DNA of 53,218 bases from Paragemmobacter ruber (GCF_009908315.1 NZ_JAAATW010000008.1:1-53218); one strand, 5' to 3'; positions 24,624 through 33,637 are shown, counted from the stretch's first letter. Notes: generated by a model not told the origin, from the sequence alone. Program-made: numbers and translations.

Positions 24624-24643
24624 GCCCCGTCGTCGGACGGGGC
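24624..24643. terminator. Hairpin between two minus-strand genes
   Basis: GCCCCGT (24624-24630) and ACGGGGC (24637-24643) form a 7-bp perfect stem with a 6-base loop, in the 95-bp gap after the gene ending at 24667 on the minus strand. It may attenuate transcription into the DUF3489 gene. Confidence 0.4.
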
Positions 24644-24666
24644 GTCCGTTGCGCCACGCGGACGCG

Positions 24667-24894
24667 TCAGGCGGCGTGTTCGCCTTCCTTGAAGGCGCTG
24701 TCGGTGATCTGGCGCAGCAGGCCCGCGTAGTGCTCCAGCGTGCCGACATGGCCCCAGTGGATCTCGTCGGGGTGGGTCTCGAAATGGTCGTCGCTGAGGG
24801 CCTTCAGACGCTCGAGCATCGTGTCGATTTCGGCCTTGGCTGCGATGAAGGCGTCGAGGGCTTTGGAGTTGTCGTTGGCGCGGCGGGTCGTCAT
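24667..24894 (-). CDS. Small conserved phage protein
   Basis: This 75-residue protein begins MTTRRANDNSKALDAF (ATG at 24894; an upstream ATG at 24921 would add nine residues). It is a single helical, acidic protein (HFETHPDEIHWGHVGTLEHY). It is probably the counterpart of small proteins of unknown role seen next to DUF3489 genes in Rhodobacteraceae prophages. It belongs to the minus-strand small-gene group 24008-25435. Confidence 0.65.
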   Translation of the reverse strand: MTTRRANDNSKALDAFIAAKAEIDTMLERLKALSDDHFETHPDEIHWGHVGTLEHYAGLLRQITDSAFKEGEHAA

Positions 24895-25005
24895 GGCGGG
24901 GCATCCTTCGGTGAGTTGCATCGTTCTGGTGCCAACACCATCGCTCTGACGGGCGAATGATCGTAGGCAAATCGGAGCAATATCTGTGCTTTCTGATCGT
25001 TCCGG

Positions 25006-25227
25006 TCAGATCAGGCGCATCTCGGCCAGCGCACGGCTGGCGGCACCCAGCTGGGCGGTGGGCAGTTCGATCTTCAGGTGCGACAGGACGTCGGACGCCT
25101 CGGCCGGGATCCCGCTCTCGCGCAGCGCCTGCTCAATGACCTCGGCGATGGCGTCCGGGCGGCTCAGATCGAACCCCTCGGGAAGGGCGGAATAATCGAT
25201 GCGGATGGTGGTGATGGCCATGGTCAT
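25006..25227 (-). CDS. Small conserved phage protein
   Basis: A 73-residue protein starting MTMAITTIRIDYSALPEGFD (ATG at 25227), with a helical DAIAEVIEQALRESG. No domain is recognised. It lies 13 bp downstream of the next minus-strand gene and is likely in the same transcript. Confidence 0.65.
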   Translation of the reverse strand: MTMAITTIRIDYSALPEGFDLSRPDAIAEVIEQALRESGIPAEASDVLSHLKIELPTAQLGAASRALAEMRLI

Positions 25228-25240
25228 GTGTTTGGCTCCC

Positions 25241-25435
25241 TCAGCGCTTGGCCGCGGCGAGGCCCGCGACATAGGCCTCGATCAGCGCGGCGCGGATCGA
25301 CCAGATGGCAACGTCGTGGAAATCCAGCCCGTCGCTGTTCCGGGTATCCAGCGTCTCGACGAAGAAGTGGCGCTTAGCGATGTCGAGCATCAGCGCATCG
25401 GGCGCGGTGGTGGCGGGTTTGGCGGTTTTGGTCAT
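25241..25435 (-). CDS. DUF6900-like small protein
   Basis: The 64-residue protein (ATG at 25435) contains KRHFFVETLDTRNSDGLDFH followed by DVAIWSIRAALIEAYVAG, the pattern I know from DUF6900 proteins of phages and plasmids. Function is unknown. It is the first gene of the minus-strand group and is divergent from the terminase genes. Confidence 0.7.
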   Translation of the reverse strand: MTKTAKPATTAPDALMLDIAKRHFFVETLDTRNSDGLDFHDVAIWSIRAALIEAYVAGLAAAKR

Positions 25436-25492
25436 GGTCTGATCTCCGATCCGGGGGTGAGTTCCTGATCGCAGAATCGCTCTGACGGCGGA

Positions 25493-25519
25493 GACAATCA
25501 ACGGGGATGATTGTCTTTT
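25493..25519 (+). promoter_or_regulatory. Perfect inverted repeat in the divergent pre-terminase region
   Basis: GACAATCA (25493-25500) and TGATTGTC (25508-25515) are perfect 8-bp arms around a 7-bp spacer, followed by TTTTC and a stretch unusually rich in A/T up to 25545. It lies between divergent genes, so an operator for late expression is more likely than a terminator. Confidence 0.45.
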
Positions 25520-25558
25520 CCTGTTTATTTTCAATATCTTGATAGGCATCACAGCGCC

Positions 25559-26095
25559 ATGAAAGGCATGAGCGAACGCGAGTACGCGGCGCATTCCGGC
25601 CTGTCCCGCGGCGGGGTGCAAAAGGCGCGCAAGAACGGGCGGCTGGTGGTCCATGACGACGGGTCGATCAACGCCGCAGCCTCGGATGTGCGTCGGGCCG
25701 AGATGACGGATCCCGACCAGCAACGCCGGTCTCTTGGTGGCGATGGGCTGGCCAGCGGCCCCGGGGACACGACTTCGTATATCAAGGCGCGCACGGCGCT
25801 GACGGTTTACGCGGCGCAGGAACGCCAGCTGGCCGTCCAGAAGAAGAAGGGCACGCTGGTCGACCGTGCGCGGGCGGAGACCCTCGTCTTCCGGCTCGCG
25901 CGGCAGGAACGGGATGTCTGGGTCACTTGGCCCGGACGGGTGGCCGCGCTGATGGCGGCGCAGATCATGGCGGAGGTGGAACGGCAATCCGGGGCATCGG
26001 TGACGATCGAGACCGCGATCATGCAGAGGGTGCTGGAAGCCCATGTCCGCGAACAGCTCGACGCCCTCGCCGACCTCCGGGTCTCCCTCGGATGA
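25559..26095 (+). CDS. terS: Terminase small subunit-like (Nu1-type) protein
   Basis: The 178-residue protein has an N-terminal helix-turn-helix (SEREYAAHSGLSRGGVQKAR) as in Nu1-type terminase small subunits, which bind the packaging site. A linker and a long helical C-terminus (from KARTALTVYAAQERQL) follow. ATG 25559 is preferred; the upstream TTG at 25511 lies inside the inverted repeat. It overlaps the large-subunit gene by about 50 bp, the normal terS-terL order. Confidence 0.75.
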   Translation: MKGMSEREYAAHSGLSRGGVQKARKNGRLVVHDDGSINAAASDVRRAEMTDPDQQRRSLGGDGLASGPGDTTSYIKARTALTVYAAQERQLAVQKKKGTLVDRARAETLVFRLARQERDVWVTWPGRVAALMAAQIMAEVERQSGASVTIETAIMQRVLEAHVREQLDALADLRVSLG

Positions 26096-28085
26096 CGACA
26101 ACGATCTGACCGCGGGTCTCGACCTCGGCTTCGACGGCGCCGAGGACCTGCTCCGGGTCTGGCGGCAGGGGATGCGCCCCGATCCGAACCTGACGGTGTC
26201 GGAATGGGCGGATCAGCATCGCTGGCTGTCGTCGCGCGGCGCGGCCGAGCCGGGGCGGTATCGCACCGCCCGCGCGCCCTACCTGCGCGAGATCATGGAT
26301 GCGCTGTCGCCCGGCCATCCCGCCCAGCGCATCACCTTCATGAAGGCCGCGCAGGTCGGGGCCACGGAGGCGGGCAACAACTGGATCGGCTTCGTCATCC
26401 ACCACGCGCCGGGGCCGATGCTGGCGGTGCTGCCGAGCCTGGAACTGGCGAAGCGCACCTCACGGGGCCGTTTGGACCCGTTGATCGCGGATAGCCCGGC
26501 GCTGCGCGAGCGGGTGAGCCCGTCGCGATCGCGCGACGCGGGCAATTCGATGCTCTCAAAAGAGTTCCCCGGCGGCATCCTGGTGCTGACCGGCGCGAAT
26601 TCCGCCACTGGCCTTCGGTCGATGCCCGCGCGCTATGTGTTTCTGGACGAGGTCGACGCCTATCCCGCCTCGGCCGACGAGGAAGGCGATCCGGTCACGC
26701 TGGCTGAGGCGCGCACCACCACCTTCTCGCACCGGCGCAAGGTGTTCATGGTCTCGACGCCCACGATCCGGGGGCTGTCGCGGATCGAGCGGGAATTCGA
26801 GGCGTCTGACCAGCGGCGTTACTTCGTGCCCTGCCCGCATTGCGGGACGATGCAATGGCTGCAGTTCGACCGCCTGCGCTGGGCGAAAGGAAAGCCCGAA
26901 ACCGCCGCCTATCACTGCGAGGGCTGCGAACGCCCCATCGCCGAGCACCACAAGACCGACATGTTGGCCAAAGGCGAATGGCGGGCGACAGCGGTTTCCA
27001 AGGATCCGAAGGCCATCGGCTTCCATCTCTCGGCGCTCTATTCGCCCTTGGGCTGGAAAAGCTGGTCCGACGTCGCGCGGGAGTGGCTGGCGGCCCAAGG
27101 GTCTGACGAGACGCTGCGCGTCGCGCGCAACACGCTTCTGGGCGAGACTTGGGTCGAAAGCGGCGACGCGCCGGAATGGCAGCGGCTGGCGGATCGGCGG
27201 GAGGCGTGGAAGCCGGGCACCGTGCCTATGGCCGGGCTGTTCCTGACGGCCGGGGCAGACGTGCAGAGGGACCGGATCGAGGTCGATATCTGGGCCTGGG
27301 GTCGGGGCATGGAAAGCTGGCTCGTCGATCACATCGTCATCCCGGGCGGCCCCGACGACCCCGCCGCGTGGGACAGGCTGTCAGCCCTCCTCGGCCGGTC
27401 TTGGCAGCATGCCAACGGCGCCTTCATGACCGTGGCAAGGCTCGGGATCGACACTGGATACGAAGCGGCAGCCGTCTATGCCTGGTCGCGCAAGGTCGGC
27501 TTCGAACAGGTGGCGCCCCTGAAGGGCCTCGAAGGGTTCAACCGGTCGGCACCCGTGTCTGGCCCGACCTATGTCGATGCCACCATCGGCGGGAAAAGGC
27601 TCCGCCGCGGGGCGAGGCTCTGGTCTGTGGCCACGGCGACGTTCAAGGCGGAAACCTACCGGTTCCTGCGGATCGAACGCCCCTCGGACGAAGACCGGGC
27701 GCTGGGCGTTCTCGATGCGCCAGGGACCGTGCACATCCCCGGCTGGGCTGACACCGAATGGCTGAAGCAGCTGGTGGCCGAGCAGCTGGTCACGATCCGC
27801 AACAAGCGCGGCTATGCCCACCAGGAATGGCAGAAGATGCGCGAACGGAACGAGGCGCTGGACTGCCGGGTCTATGCCCGCGCTGCAGCGTGGATCCTCG
27901 GCGCCGACCGATGGGACGAAGCCACTTGGCGGCGACTCGAGGCGCAGGCGGGCGTCGAAACGCGCATGCCCTCGGCCACCGCGACCGACATCGCGACACA
28001 AGACCCGGCCCAGCCCAAGGCCGGAACCCTGACCACGCCACGTCGGAAACGGCGGGCCTACACCCCGAACTTCATGAGGGACTGA
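26043..28085 (+). CDS. terL: Terminase large subunit, GpA family
   Basis: The 680-residue protein is the packaging motor ATPase and nuclease of the lambda GpA family. ERMITFMKAAQ-type entry is seen as ITFMKAAQVGATEAGNNW (deviant Walker A, about 100-117). The Walker B is ARYVFLDEVDAY (about 197-208). A zinc-binding pair CPHCGTM and CEGCERP follows near 265-300, then the C-terminal nuclease region (AGADVQRDRIEVDIWAWG). Packaging of cos-type DNA is usual for this family. The stop overlaps the ATG of the gpW-like gene. Confidence 0.95.
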   Translation: MSANSSTPSPTSGSPSDDDNDLTAGLDLGFDGAEDLLRVWRQGMRPDPNLTVSEWADQHRWLSSRGAAEPGRYRTARAPYLREIMDALSPGHPAQRITFMKAAQVGATEAGNNWIGFVIHHAPGPMLAVLPSLELAKRTSRGRLDPLIADSPALRERVSPSRSRDAGNSMLSKEFPGGILVLTGANSATGLRSMPARYVFLDEVDAYPASADEEGDPVTLAEARTTTFSHRRKVFMVSTPTIRGLSRIEREFEASDQRRYFVPCPHCGTMQWLQFDRLRWAKGKPETAAYHCEGCERPIAEHHKTDMLAKGEWRATAVSKDPKAIGFHLSALYSPLGWKSWSDVAREWLAAQGSDETLRVARNTLLGETWVESGDAPEWQRLADRREAWKPGTVPMAGLFLTAGADVQRDRIEVDIWAWGRGMESWLVDHIVIPGGPDDPAAWDRLSALLGRSWQHANGAFMTVARLGIDTGYEAAAVYAWSRKVGFEQVAPLKGLEGFNRSAPVSGPTYVDATIGGKRLRRGARLWSVATATFKAETYRFLRIERPSDEDRALGVLDAPGTVHIPGWADTEWLKQLVAEQLVTIRNKRGYAHQEWQKMRERNEALDCRVYARAAAWILGADRWDEATWRRLEAQAGVETRMPSATATDIATQDPAQPKAGTLTTPRRKRRAYTPNFMRD

Positions 28086-28297
28086 TGGACCTGGAACGCA
28101 TGCAGGCCCTGCTGACCGCGCTGCAGGAAGCCCGCTTCGCCGGGCTGCGCAGCGTCAGCTACGACGGCAAGACGGTGACCTATGGCTCGGATGCCGAACT
28201 GGCGGCGGCCGTTCGCGATCTCGAGGCACGGGTTGCAGCGGCTTCGGCCACGCCACGCCGCCGCCGCTGGGGCACGGTCGCCACGAAGGGTCTGTGA
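28085..28297 (+). CDS. gpW-like head-tail connector
   Basis: This 70-residue protein (MDLERMQALLTALQEARFAG, then YDGKTVTYGSDAELAAAV) has the helix-hairpin-helix pattern and the size of gpW-family proteins, which join the portal side of the head to the tail. It sits between terL and the portal gene exactly as W does in lambda. Confidence 0.82.
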   Translation: MDLERMQALLTALQEARFAGLRSVSYDGKTVTYGSDAELAAAVRDLEARVAAASATPRRRRWGTVATKGL

Positions 28298-28299
28298 CC

Positions 28300-29805
28300 A
28301 TGGTGCTGGATGCCTTCCGCGCGCGGCTCGGGTCCATCATCGGTGGCTTCGACGCCGCGCAGTCCCACCGCCGGATGCGCGGGTTCCGTGCCACGCGGGC
28401 GCATGTGAACACGCTGATCGCCGCCTCGGGCGAGACGATCACCGCCCGGGCGCGCTGGCTGGTCAGGAACAATGGCTACGCCGCGAACGCTGTCGACGCC
28501 TTCGCGAACCATGTCGTCGGCGACGGCATCAAGCCCTCGTCGAAGATCGCGGATCAGGGGAAGAAGGAAGAGTTGCAGAAGCTCTGGCTTGCCTGGACTG
28601 ACGAGGCGGATGCGGAAGGCTTGACCGACTTCTTTGGGCTTCAGCGCCGGGCCGCGCGGGAGGTGTTCCTGGCAGGTGAGGTGTTCCTGCGCATCCGGAC
28701 GCGACGGCCGGAGGACGGGCTGACCGTGCCGATGCAGCTGCAGATGCTGCCCTCAGAAATGCTGCCCCAGGACATGACGCGCATCCTGCCCGGCGCGGGT
28801 TCAATTCGACAGGGGATCGAGTTCGACGGGATCGGCCGCCGCGTGGCCTATCACTTCCTCCGCCGCCATCCGGGCGACAGTACCGATCCGGGACTGGTGG
28901 GCGATACGGTGCGCGTGCCCGCGTCCGAGGTCATCCACATCCTCGACCCGGTCGAGGCGGGCCAGCTGCGCGGGGTGTCGCGCTTCGCCGCGGCGGTGGT
29001 GAAGCTCTTCACCCTCGATCTCTACGACGATGCGGAGTTGGAGCGAAAGAAGACCGCGGCGATGTTCGCCATGTTCATCACGTCGCCCGCCCCGGAAACC
29101 GCCCTCGATCCCGCCGAGGATGATCTGGAGGTGGAACCGGGCCAGGTGGTGCGCCTTGATCCGGGCGAGGATGTCACCACCCCTGCGACGCCGGATTCCG
29201 GGTCCACCTATGAACCCTTCCAGTACCGCACGCTTCTGCAGATCGGCGCGGCGCTGGGCGTGCCCTATGGCTATCTCACGGGCGACACGGCCAAGGGGAA
29301 CTTCTCCAACACCAGGATCGCCCTCGTCGACTTCCGCCGCCGGATCTCGGCCTTCCAGCATTCGGTGATGGTCTATCAGCTCTGCCGCGCCGTCTGGACC
29401 CGCTGGATGGACATGGCCGTACTGGCAAGCGCCATCGATCTGCCGGGCTATGCGACGGAGCGGCGCGTCTGGCTCGCTTGCGACTGGCTCCCCACCAAAT
29501 GGGACTGGATCGACCCGGCCAAGGATGCCGCGGCCGAGATCCTGCAGATCGAAGCGGGCCTGAAATCCCGCACGCAGGCCATCGCCGAACGCGGCTACGA
29601 CGCAGAGCAGGTCGACAGGGAAATCGCGGCAGAACGGAAACGCGAGGCGGACCTAGGGCTCGACTTCCGGCGGCCGGGATCACCGGCGCAGGCGGCCGGT
29701 GGCAGTAGCGCGGATCAGGGCGGCGCAACGGACCCTGACAAGCAGGACCAGGGACAGAATGACGAGGGTGAGGACCGGGAAACCCGGCCCGCGGGGGACG
29801 AATGA
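28300..29805 (+). CDS. Portal protein, lambda family
   Basis: The 501-residue protein is a lambda B-type portal: an N-terminal RARLGSIIGGFDAAQSHRRM, AARNNGYAAN-type WLVRNNGYAANAVDAF, PSEMLPQDMTRILPG, and the region GVPYGYLTGDTAKGNFSNTR. It forms the DNA entry ring of the head. ATG 28300 is preferred over the overlapping GTG 28294 because of the spacing from GAAGGG. Its C-terminus is a polar low-complexity tail. Confidence 0.93.
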   Translation: MVLDAFRARLGSIIGGFDAAQSHRRMRGFRATRAHVNTLIAASGETITARARWLVRNNGYAANAVDAFANHVVGDGIKPSSKIADQGKKEELQKLWLAWTDEADAEGLTDFFGLQRRAAREVFLAGEVFLRIRTRRPEDGLTVPMQLQMLPSEMLPQDMTRILPGAGSIRQGIEFDGIGRRVAYHFLRRHPGDSTDPGLVGDTVRVPASEVIHILDPVEAGQLRGVSRFAAAVVKLFTLDLYDDAELERKKTAAMFAMFITSPAPETALDPAEDDLEVEPGQVVRLDPGEDVTTPATPDSGSTYEPFQYRTLLQIGAALGVPYGYLTGDTAKGNFSNTRIALVDFRRRISAFQHSVMVYQLCRAVWTRWMDMAVLASAIDLPGYATERRVWLACDWLPTKWDWIDPAKDAAAEILQIEAGLKSRTQAIAERGYDAEQVDREIAAERKREADLGLDFRRPGSPAQAAGGSSADQGGATDPDKQDQGQNDEGEDRETRPAGDE

Positions 29806-31115
29806 TGCACCACACCCAGATCGCCCAGCGCGTCTTCAACACGCCCTTGATGGTCGATCCCGCCAAGGCACTGGCCTTCCTGACCGGGCTTGGTCCCCGG
29901 ATCACCGGCAGGGAAATCAGAGTCGAGGGGGTCGAAATCGCCTCCGAAGCGCAGGAGGCCGCCAGCCTGCCCGTCCGGGCGTCGTTGTTTGGTGATGACC
30001 TGACCAGCCGCCAAGCGCGGAACGGAAGCCAACCCTTCGGGGTCGTGGACGGGATTGCCGTGATCGAGATTGCAGGCACGCTGGTCCATCGCGGAGCATG
30101 GATCGGGCAATCCTCCGGTCTGACCTCCTATGAGGGCATCGCCGCCCAGCTGCAGGCGGCAATCTCCGACCCCGCCATTCGTGGCATTGCCCTCGACATC
30201 GACAGCTTCGGCGGCGAAGTCGCGGGTGCCTTCGACCTCGCCGACCGCATCCGGGCCGTGCGTCAGGTCAAACCCGTACAGGCTTTCGTCGCGGATCACG
30301 CGCTGTCCGCAGCCTATGCGCTGGCCTCCCAGGCCGACCGGATCATCCTGCCCCGCACCGGCGCTGTCGGCAGCATCGGTGTCGTGGCCATGCACAGCGA
30401 CATGAGCGAGGCGCTCGACCAGAAGGGCATCGCCGTCACGCTGATCCATGCCGGGGCCCGCAAGGTCGATGCGAACCCTTACCAGCCGCTTCCCGAGGCC
30501 GTCCGCGCCCGGATCGCGGGCGAGTTGGAGGACCTGCGCCAGCTCTTCGCCGAAACCGTCGCTGAAGGGCGCGGCCGACGCCTGGACACCCTACGGGCGC
30601 TGGGCACCGAAGCCGCCGTCTTCCGCGGCGAGGCGGCGGTCTTCGCCGGTCTCGCCGACGAGGTGGCCGATCCGGTCACCGCCTTCCGCGCTTTCGCCGC
30701 CGCACCCCGCGGCACATCCACCCCCAGAGGAAAGGGCCCGATGATGACCACTGCCCCCGAAGATCATGCGCAGCCTCCGGTCGCGCCTGCTGCCAGCACG
30801 CCGCCGGAACCGGCCCCGCCCGCGGCAATCGCACCGCCGCAGACCGCGGCGGCCGCGATGTCGCCCGAAGCGATCCGCGCCGAGGCGGCCGAGGTCGCGC
30901 AAGTCTGCGCGCAGGCCGCGCGCCTCGGCATCCAGATCGATGCCGCCGATGCCGTGGCCAAGGGCGTGAAGCCCGAAGCGCTGCGCGCCAAGGTGCTCGC
31001 CGATCTCGCAGCCCGCAGCGATGCTGCGGGCATCATCGCCACCGCCCCGGCCGCGGGCGCGAAGGAAAGCCCCATCGTGGCGGCCGCCAAGAAATCGGCC
31101 GCCGCTTCGCGCTGA
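29802..31115 (+). CDS. S49 (ClpP-fold) prohead protease with scaffold tail
   Basis: The 437-residue protein matches lambda C. The S49 peptidase domain (about 70-290) has ALDIDSFGGEVAGAF and the catalytic serine in DHALSAAYALASQADR, then GAVGSIGVVAMHSD. A Pro/Ala-rich linker follows, then a helical scaffold-like C-terminus. It matures the prohead by cleaving the scaffold and itself. The ATG overlaps the portal stop. An internal start at 30741 would give the scaffold part alone. Confidence 0.92.
   Translation: MMHHTQIAQRVFNTPLMVDPAKALAFLTGLGPRITGREIRVEGVEIASEAQEAASLPVRASLFGDDLTSRQARNGSQPFGVVDGIAVIEIAGTLVHRGAWIGQSSGLTSYEGIAAQLQAAISDPAIRGIALDIDSFGGEVAGAFDLADRIRAVRQVKPVQAFVADHALSAAYALASQADRIILPRTGAVGSIGVVAMHSDMSEALDQKGIAVTLIHAGARKVDANPYQPLPEAVRARIAGELEDLRQLFAETVAEGRGRRLDTLRALGTEAAVFRGEAAVFAGLADEVADPVTAFRAFAAAPRGTSTPRGKGPMMTTAPEDHAQPPVAPAASTPPEPAPPAAIAPPQTAAAAMSPEAIRAEAAEVAQVCAQAARLGIQIDAADAVAKGVKPEALRAKVLADLAARSDAAGIIATAPAAGAKESPIVAAAKKSAAASR
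30741..31115 (+). CDS. Nested scaffold protein, Nu3-like internal start
   Basis: Within the protease gene and in the same frame, AGAGGAAAGGG stands just before ATGATG at 30741. Translation from there gives the 124-residue Pro/Ala-rich and helical C-terminal part alone (MMTTAPEDHAQPPVAP). Lambda produces its scaffold Nu3 from gene C in the same way. The strong ribosome site inside a gene is the evidence; the product itself is inferred. Confidence 0.65.
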   Translation: MMTTAPEDHAQPPVAPAASTPPEPAPPAAIAPPQTAAAAMSPEAIRAEAAEVAQVCAQAARLGIQIDAADAVAKGVKPEALRAKVLADLAARSDAAGIIATAPAAGAKESPIVAAAKKSAAASR

Positions 31116-31169
31116 CGCGCACCGCCCAGATCGGGCGCCCCCATCCCCCAACATCCTGGAGACTGAACC

Positions 31170-31550
31170 ATGCCCGTCCTGACGGAACCGCCCAGCATGG
31201 GCGATGTCCTCAAATACGAGGTCAACCCGAACTACACCCGCGAGGTGGTGACGCTGCTGATCGGCACCAACTACCCCTCCGGTGCCGTCCTCGGCCGCGT
31301 CACCGCGAGCGGCAAGTACACCCTCTCGCCCGCGACCGGCGCCGACGGTTCGCAAACCGCAGTCGCCGTCCTGCTCTATCCGGTCAACGCCACGCTGGCA
31401 GACGCGGTGGGCATCATCGTCACGCGTGGCCCCGCCATCGTGTCGCGCGCCGCCCTCGCCTACGAGGCCACCGTCAACGACGCGGCCAAGATCGCCGCCA
31501 AGATCACCCAGCTGGCCGCGGTCGGCATCATCGCCCGCGACGGTGTCTGA
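31170..31550 (+). CDS. Head decoration protein, lambda gpD family
   Basis: The 126-residue protein has the gpD-like order: a flexible N-terminus, YTREVVTLLIGTNYPSGAVL, LSPATGADGSQTAVAVLLYP, and RGPAIVSRAALAYEATVN. Trimers of gpD bind and stabilise the expanded capsid. It stands between the scaffold/protease and the major capsid genes as in lambda. A CTGGAG ribosome site precedes the ATG. Confidence 0.9.
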   Translation: MPVLTEPPSMGDVLKYEVNPNYTREVVTLLIGTNYPSGAVLGRVTASGKYTLSPATGADGSQTAVAVLLYPVNATLADAVGIIVTRGPAIVSRAALAYEATVNDAAKIAAKITQLAAVGIIARDGV

Positions 31551-31599
31551 CGCTGCCCAACTGGCCGCACCAATCCCCTCATTCCCCCGGAGCCCCATC

Positions 31600-32622
31600 A
31601 TGACCCTCGTCCGCAATCCCTTTGACGCTGGCGGCTATTCGCTGGCCGAGATGACGCAGGCCATCAACATCCTGCCCAACCTCTACACCCGCCTCGCCCA
31701 GATCGGCCTCTTCCGCTTCGAAGGCGTCAGCCAGCGGTCCGTCATCATCGAGCAATACGAGGGCGTCCTGAGCCTTCTGCCCTCCGTCCCCCTCGGCGGC
31801 CCCGCCACCGTCGGCACGCGCGAGGGTCGCTCGATGCGCAGCTTCGCCCTGCCGTGGATCCCGCATGATGACGTGATCCTGCCCGCCGACATCCAGGGAC
31901 AGCCCGGCCTCGGGGCCTTCGACGCGGCCGATCCCCTCGTCGAAGTGATGAACCGCAAGCTGCTGCTGATGCGGCGCAAGCACGCCCAGACCCGGGAATA
32001 CATGGAGATGAACGCACTGCGCGGCATCGTGAAGGACGGCGCCGGGACGACCCTCTACAACTACTTCACGGAATTCGGCCTGGCGCAGATCTCGGTCGAC
32101 TTCGTTCTCGGCACCGCAGGCACCAACGTGCAGGGCAAGGTCCGCGAGGTGCTGCGCGCCATCGAGGATAACCTTCTGGGCGAGGCCATGACCTCCGTCC
32201 ATGCGCTGGTCAGCCGCGAGTTCTTCGACAAGCTGATCGCGCATCCGAAGACCGAGGAAGCCTACAAGTTCTACGCCTCGACCGGCGCCCAGCCGCTGCG
32301 CGAGGATGTCCGCCGCAACTTCCCCTTCGGCGGCATCCTCTTCGAGGAATACTCCGGCACCGTCACCCTCTCGACCAAGGCCACCGAACGGCTGGTCCCG
32401 GCGAGCGAGGGGATCGCCTTCCCCTTGGGCACGATGGACACCTTCACCACCTATGGCGGCCCCGCGAACCTCCTGGAAACCGCCAACACCATCGGTCTGC
32501 CCCTCTATGCCCGACAACATCTCGACGAAAAGGGCCGCTGGATCGACGTCATGACCGAGGCCTCGATCCTGCCGGTGAACAAGCGACCCCGGCTGGCGAT
32601 CCGGCTGCACACGTCGAACTGA
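31600..32622 (+). CDS. Major capsid protein, lambda gpE family
   Basis: The 340-residue HK97-fold capsid protein of the gpE family starts MTLVRNPFDAGGYSLAEMTQ. It contains SVIIEQYEGVLSLLPSVPLG, HDDVILPADIQGQPGLGAF and, near the end, PNRAxQ-like VNKRPRLAIRLHTSN. ATG 31600 is preferred; the open frame to 31282 overlaps the decoration gene in another frame. It is one of the most reliable calls of the head module. Confidence 0.94.
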   Translation: MTLVRNPFDAGGYSLAEMTQAINILPNLYTRLAQIGLFRFEGVSQRSVIIEQYEGVLSLLPSVPLGGPATVGTREGRSMRSFALPWIPHDDVILPADIQGQPGLGAFDAADPLVEVMNRKLLLMRRKHAQTREYMEMNALRGIVKDGAGTTLYNYFTEFGLAQISVDFVLGTAGTNVQGKVREVLRAIEDNLLGEAMTSVHALVSREFFDKLIAHPKTEEAYKFYASTGAQPLREDVRRNFPFGGILFEEYSGTVTLSTKATERLVPASEGIAFPLGTMDTFTTYGGPANLLETANTIGLPLYARQHLDEKGRWIDVMTEASILPVNKRPRLAIRLHTSN

Positions 32623-32633
32623 CGGATCAACCC

Positions 32634-32948
32634 ATGTCCGTCTTTGCCGCCGCCATGGACCGCATCTTCACCCATGCCTCCATGGCGGCCCCGGCCCTCT
32701 GGATATCGGCCACGACGTCCGAGGAACGCCCGATCCGCATCATTCGCCGCGCCCCGGATCGCGTGACCGACTTCGGCGCAGGCCGGTTCGTCAGCGACAC
32801 GATGGTGGTCGATGTGCGCGTGGCCGACCTGCCCGCCCCGCGGCCGGGCGACGTGATCGTCATCGGTGCCGACAGCCATGTCATTCAGGGCGAACCGCTG
32901 CGCGACCGGGAACGGCTGATCTGGACCCTCGATCTGAGGCCAGCATGA
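32634..32948 (+). CDS. Head-tail joining protein (FII-like)
   Basis: A 104-residue, mainly beta protein (PAPRPGDVIVIGADSHVIQG, ending RERLIWTLDLRPA) directly after the capsid gene. Size, position and strand pattern suit a lambda FII-type head-tail joining or head-closure protein, although I see no diagnostic motif. It overlaps the next gene by ATGA. Confidence 0.65.
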   Translation: MSVFAAAMDRIFTHASMAAPALWISATTSEERPIRIIRRAPDRVTDFGAGRFVSDTMVVDVRVADLPAPRPGDVIVIGADSHVIQGEPLRDRERLIWTLDLRPA

Positions 32949-33574
32949 GGTTGAAGCTGGAAATCAGCCCCGACCTGGCCGCCCTGATGCAAGCGGAAAT
33001 CGCTGCTGGCGAAAAGGCCGTGACCACCGCCATGCGCGAGGCGGGCGCGGGCCTGAAATCCGCCTGGAGCGGCCAGATCACCGGCGCTGGCCTTGGGACC
33101 CGGCTTGGAAACTCGATCCGGCTCGCCACATATCCGAAGGGCGGCGAAAGCCTGAACGCCGCGGCGCTGGTCTGGTCGAACGCCCCGGTGATCGTCGGCG
33201 CACATGACATGGGGCCGCTGATCCGGTCGCGCAACGGGTTCTGGTTGGCAATCCCCACCCCGGCCGCAGGTAAATCCACGCGAGGCGGTCGCATCACACC
33301 CGTCGAATGGGAACGCCGCACGGGGCTGCGGTTGCGGTTCATCTACCGCCGCAGGGGGCCGAGCCTGCTGGTGGCTGAGGGACGGCTGAACAGCAAGGGA
33401 CGCGCGGTGGCGTCACGGTCGAAAACCGGCCGGGGCGTCGTCACCGCGCCGATCTTCCTCCTCGTACCGCAGGTCAAGCTGCGCAAGCGGCTGGACCTGG
33501 CGCGGGATGCCGAGCGGGCCATCGACGGCGTGCCGGGGCGGATCGTGGCGGGGTGGGTGGAGAGCAGGTTCTGA
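32945..33574 (+). CDS. DUF6441-like neck / tail-completion protein
   Basis: The 209-residue protein starts with a helical GEKAVTTAMREAGAGLKSAW and continues with beta-rich segments (GFWLAIPTPAAGK, VEWERRTGLRLRFIYRRRG, APIFLLVPQVKLRKRLDL). This matches the DUF6441 proteins found at this place in alphaproteobacterial siphoviruses. By position it corresponds to the minor tail or tail-completion protein (gpZ-like). The moron region starts right after it. Confidence 0.72.
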   Translation: MRLKLEISPDLAALMQAEIAAGEKAVTTAMREAGAGLKSAWSGQITGAGLGTRLGNSIRLATYPKGGESLNAAALVWSNAPVIVGAHDMGPLIRSRNGFWLAIPTPAAGKSTRGGRITPVEWERRTGLRLRFIYRRRGPSLLVAEGRLNSKGRAVASRSKTGRGVVTAPIFLLVPQVKLRKRLDLARDAERAIDGVPGRIVAGWVESRF

Positions 33575-33637
33575 AAGAGACCGTCGACACATGAGCCGGA
33601 TCGGCAAATATTGCCCATGATCCACACGGAGATTCCC

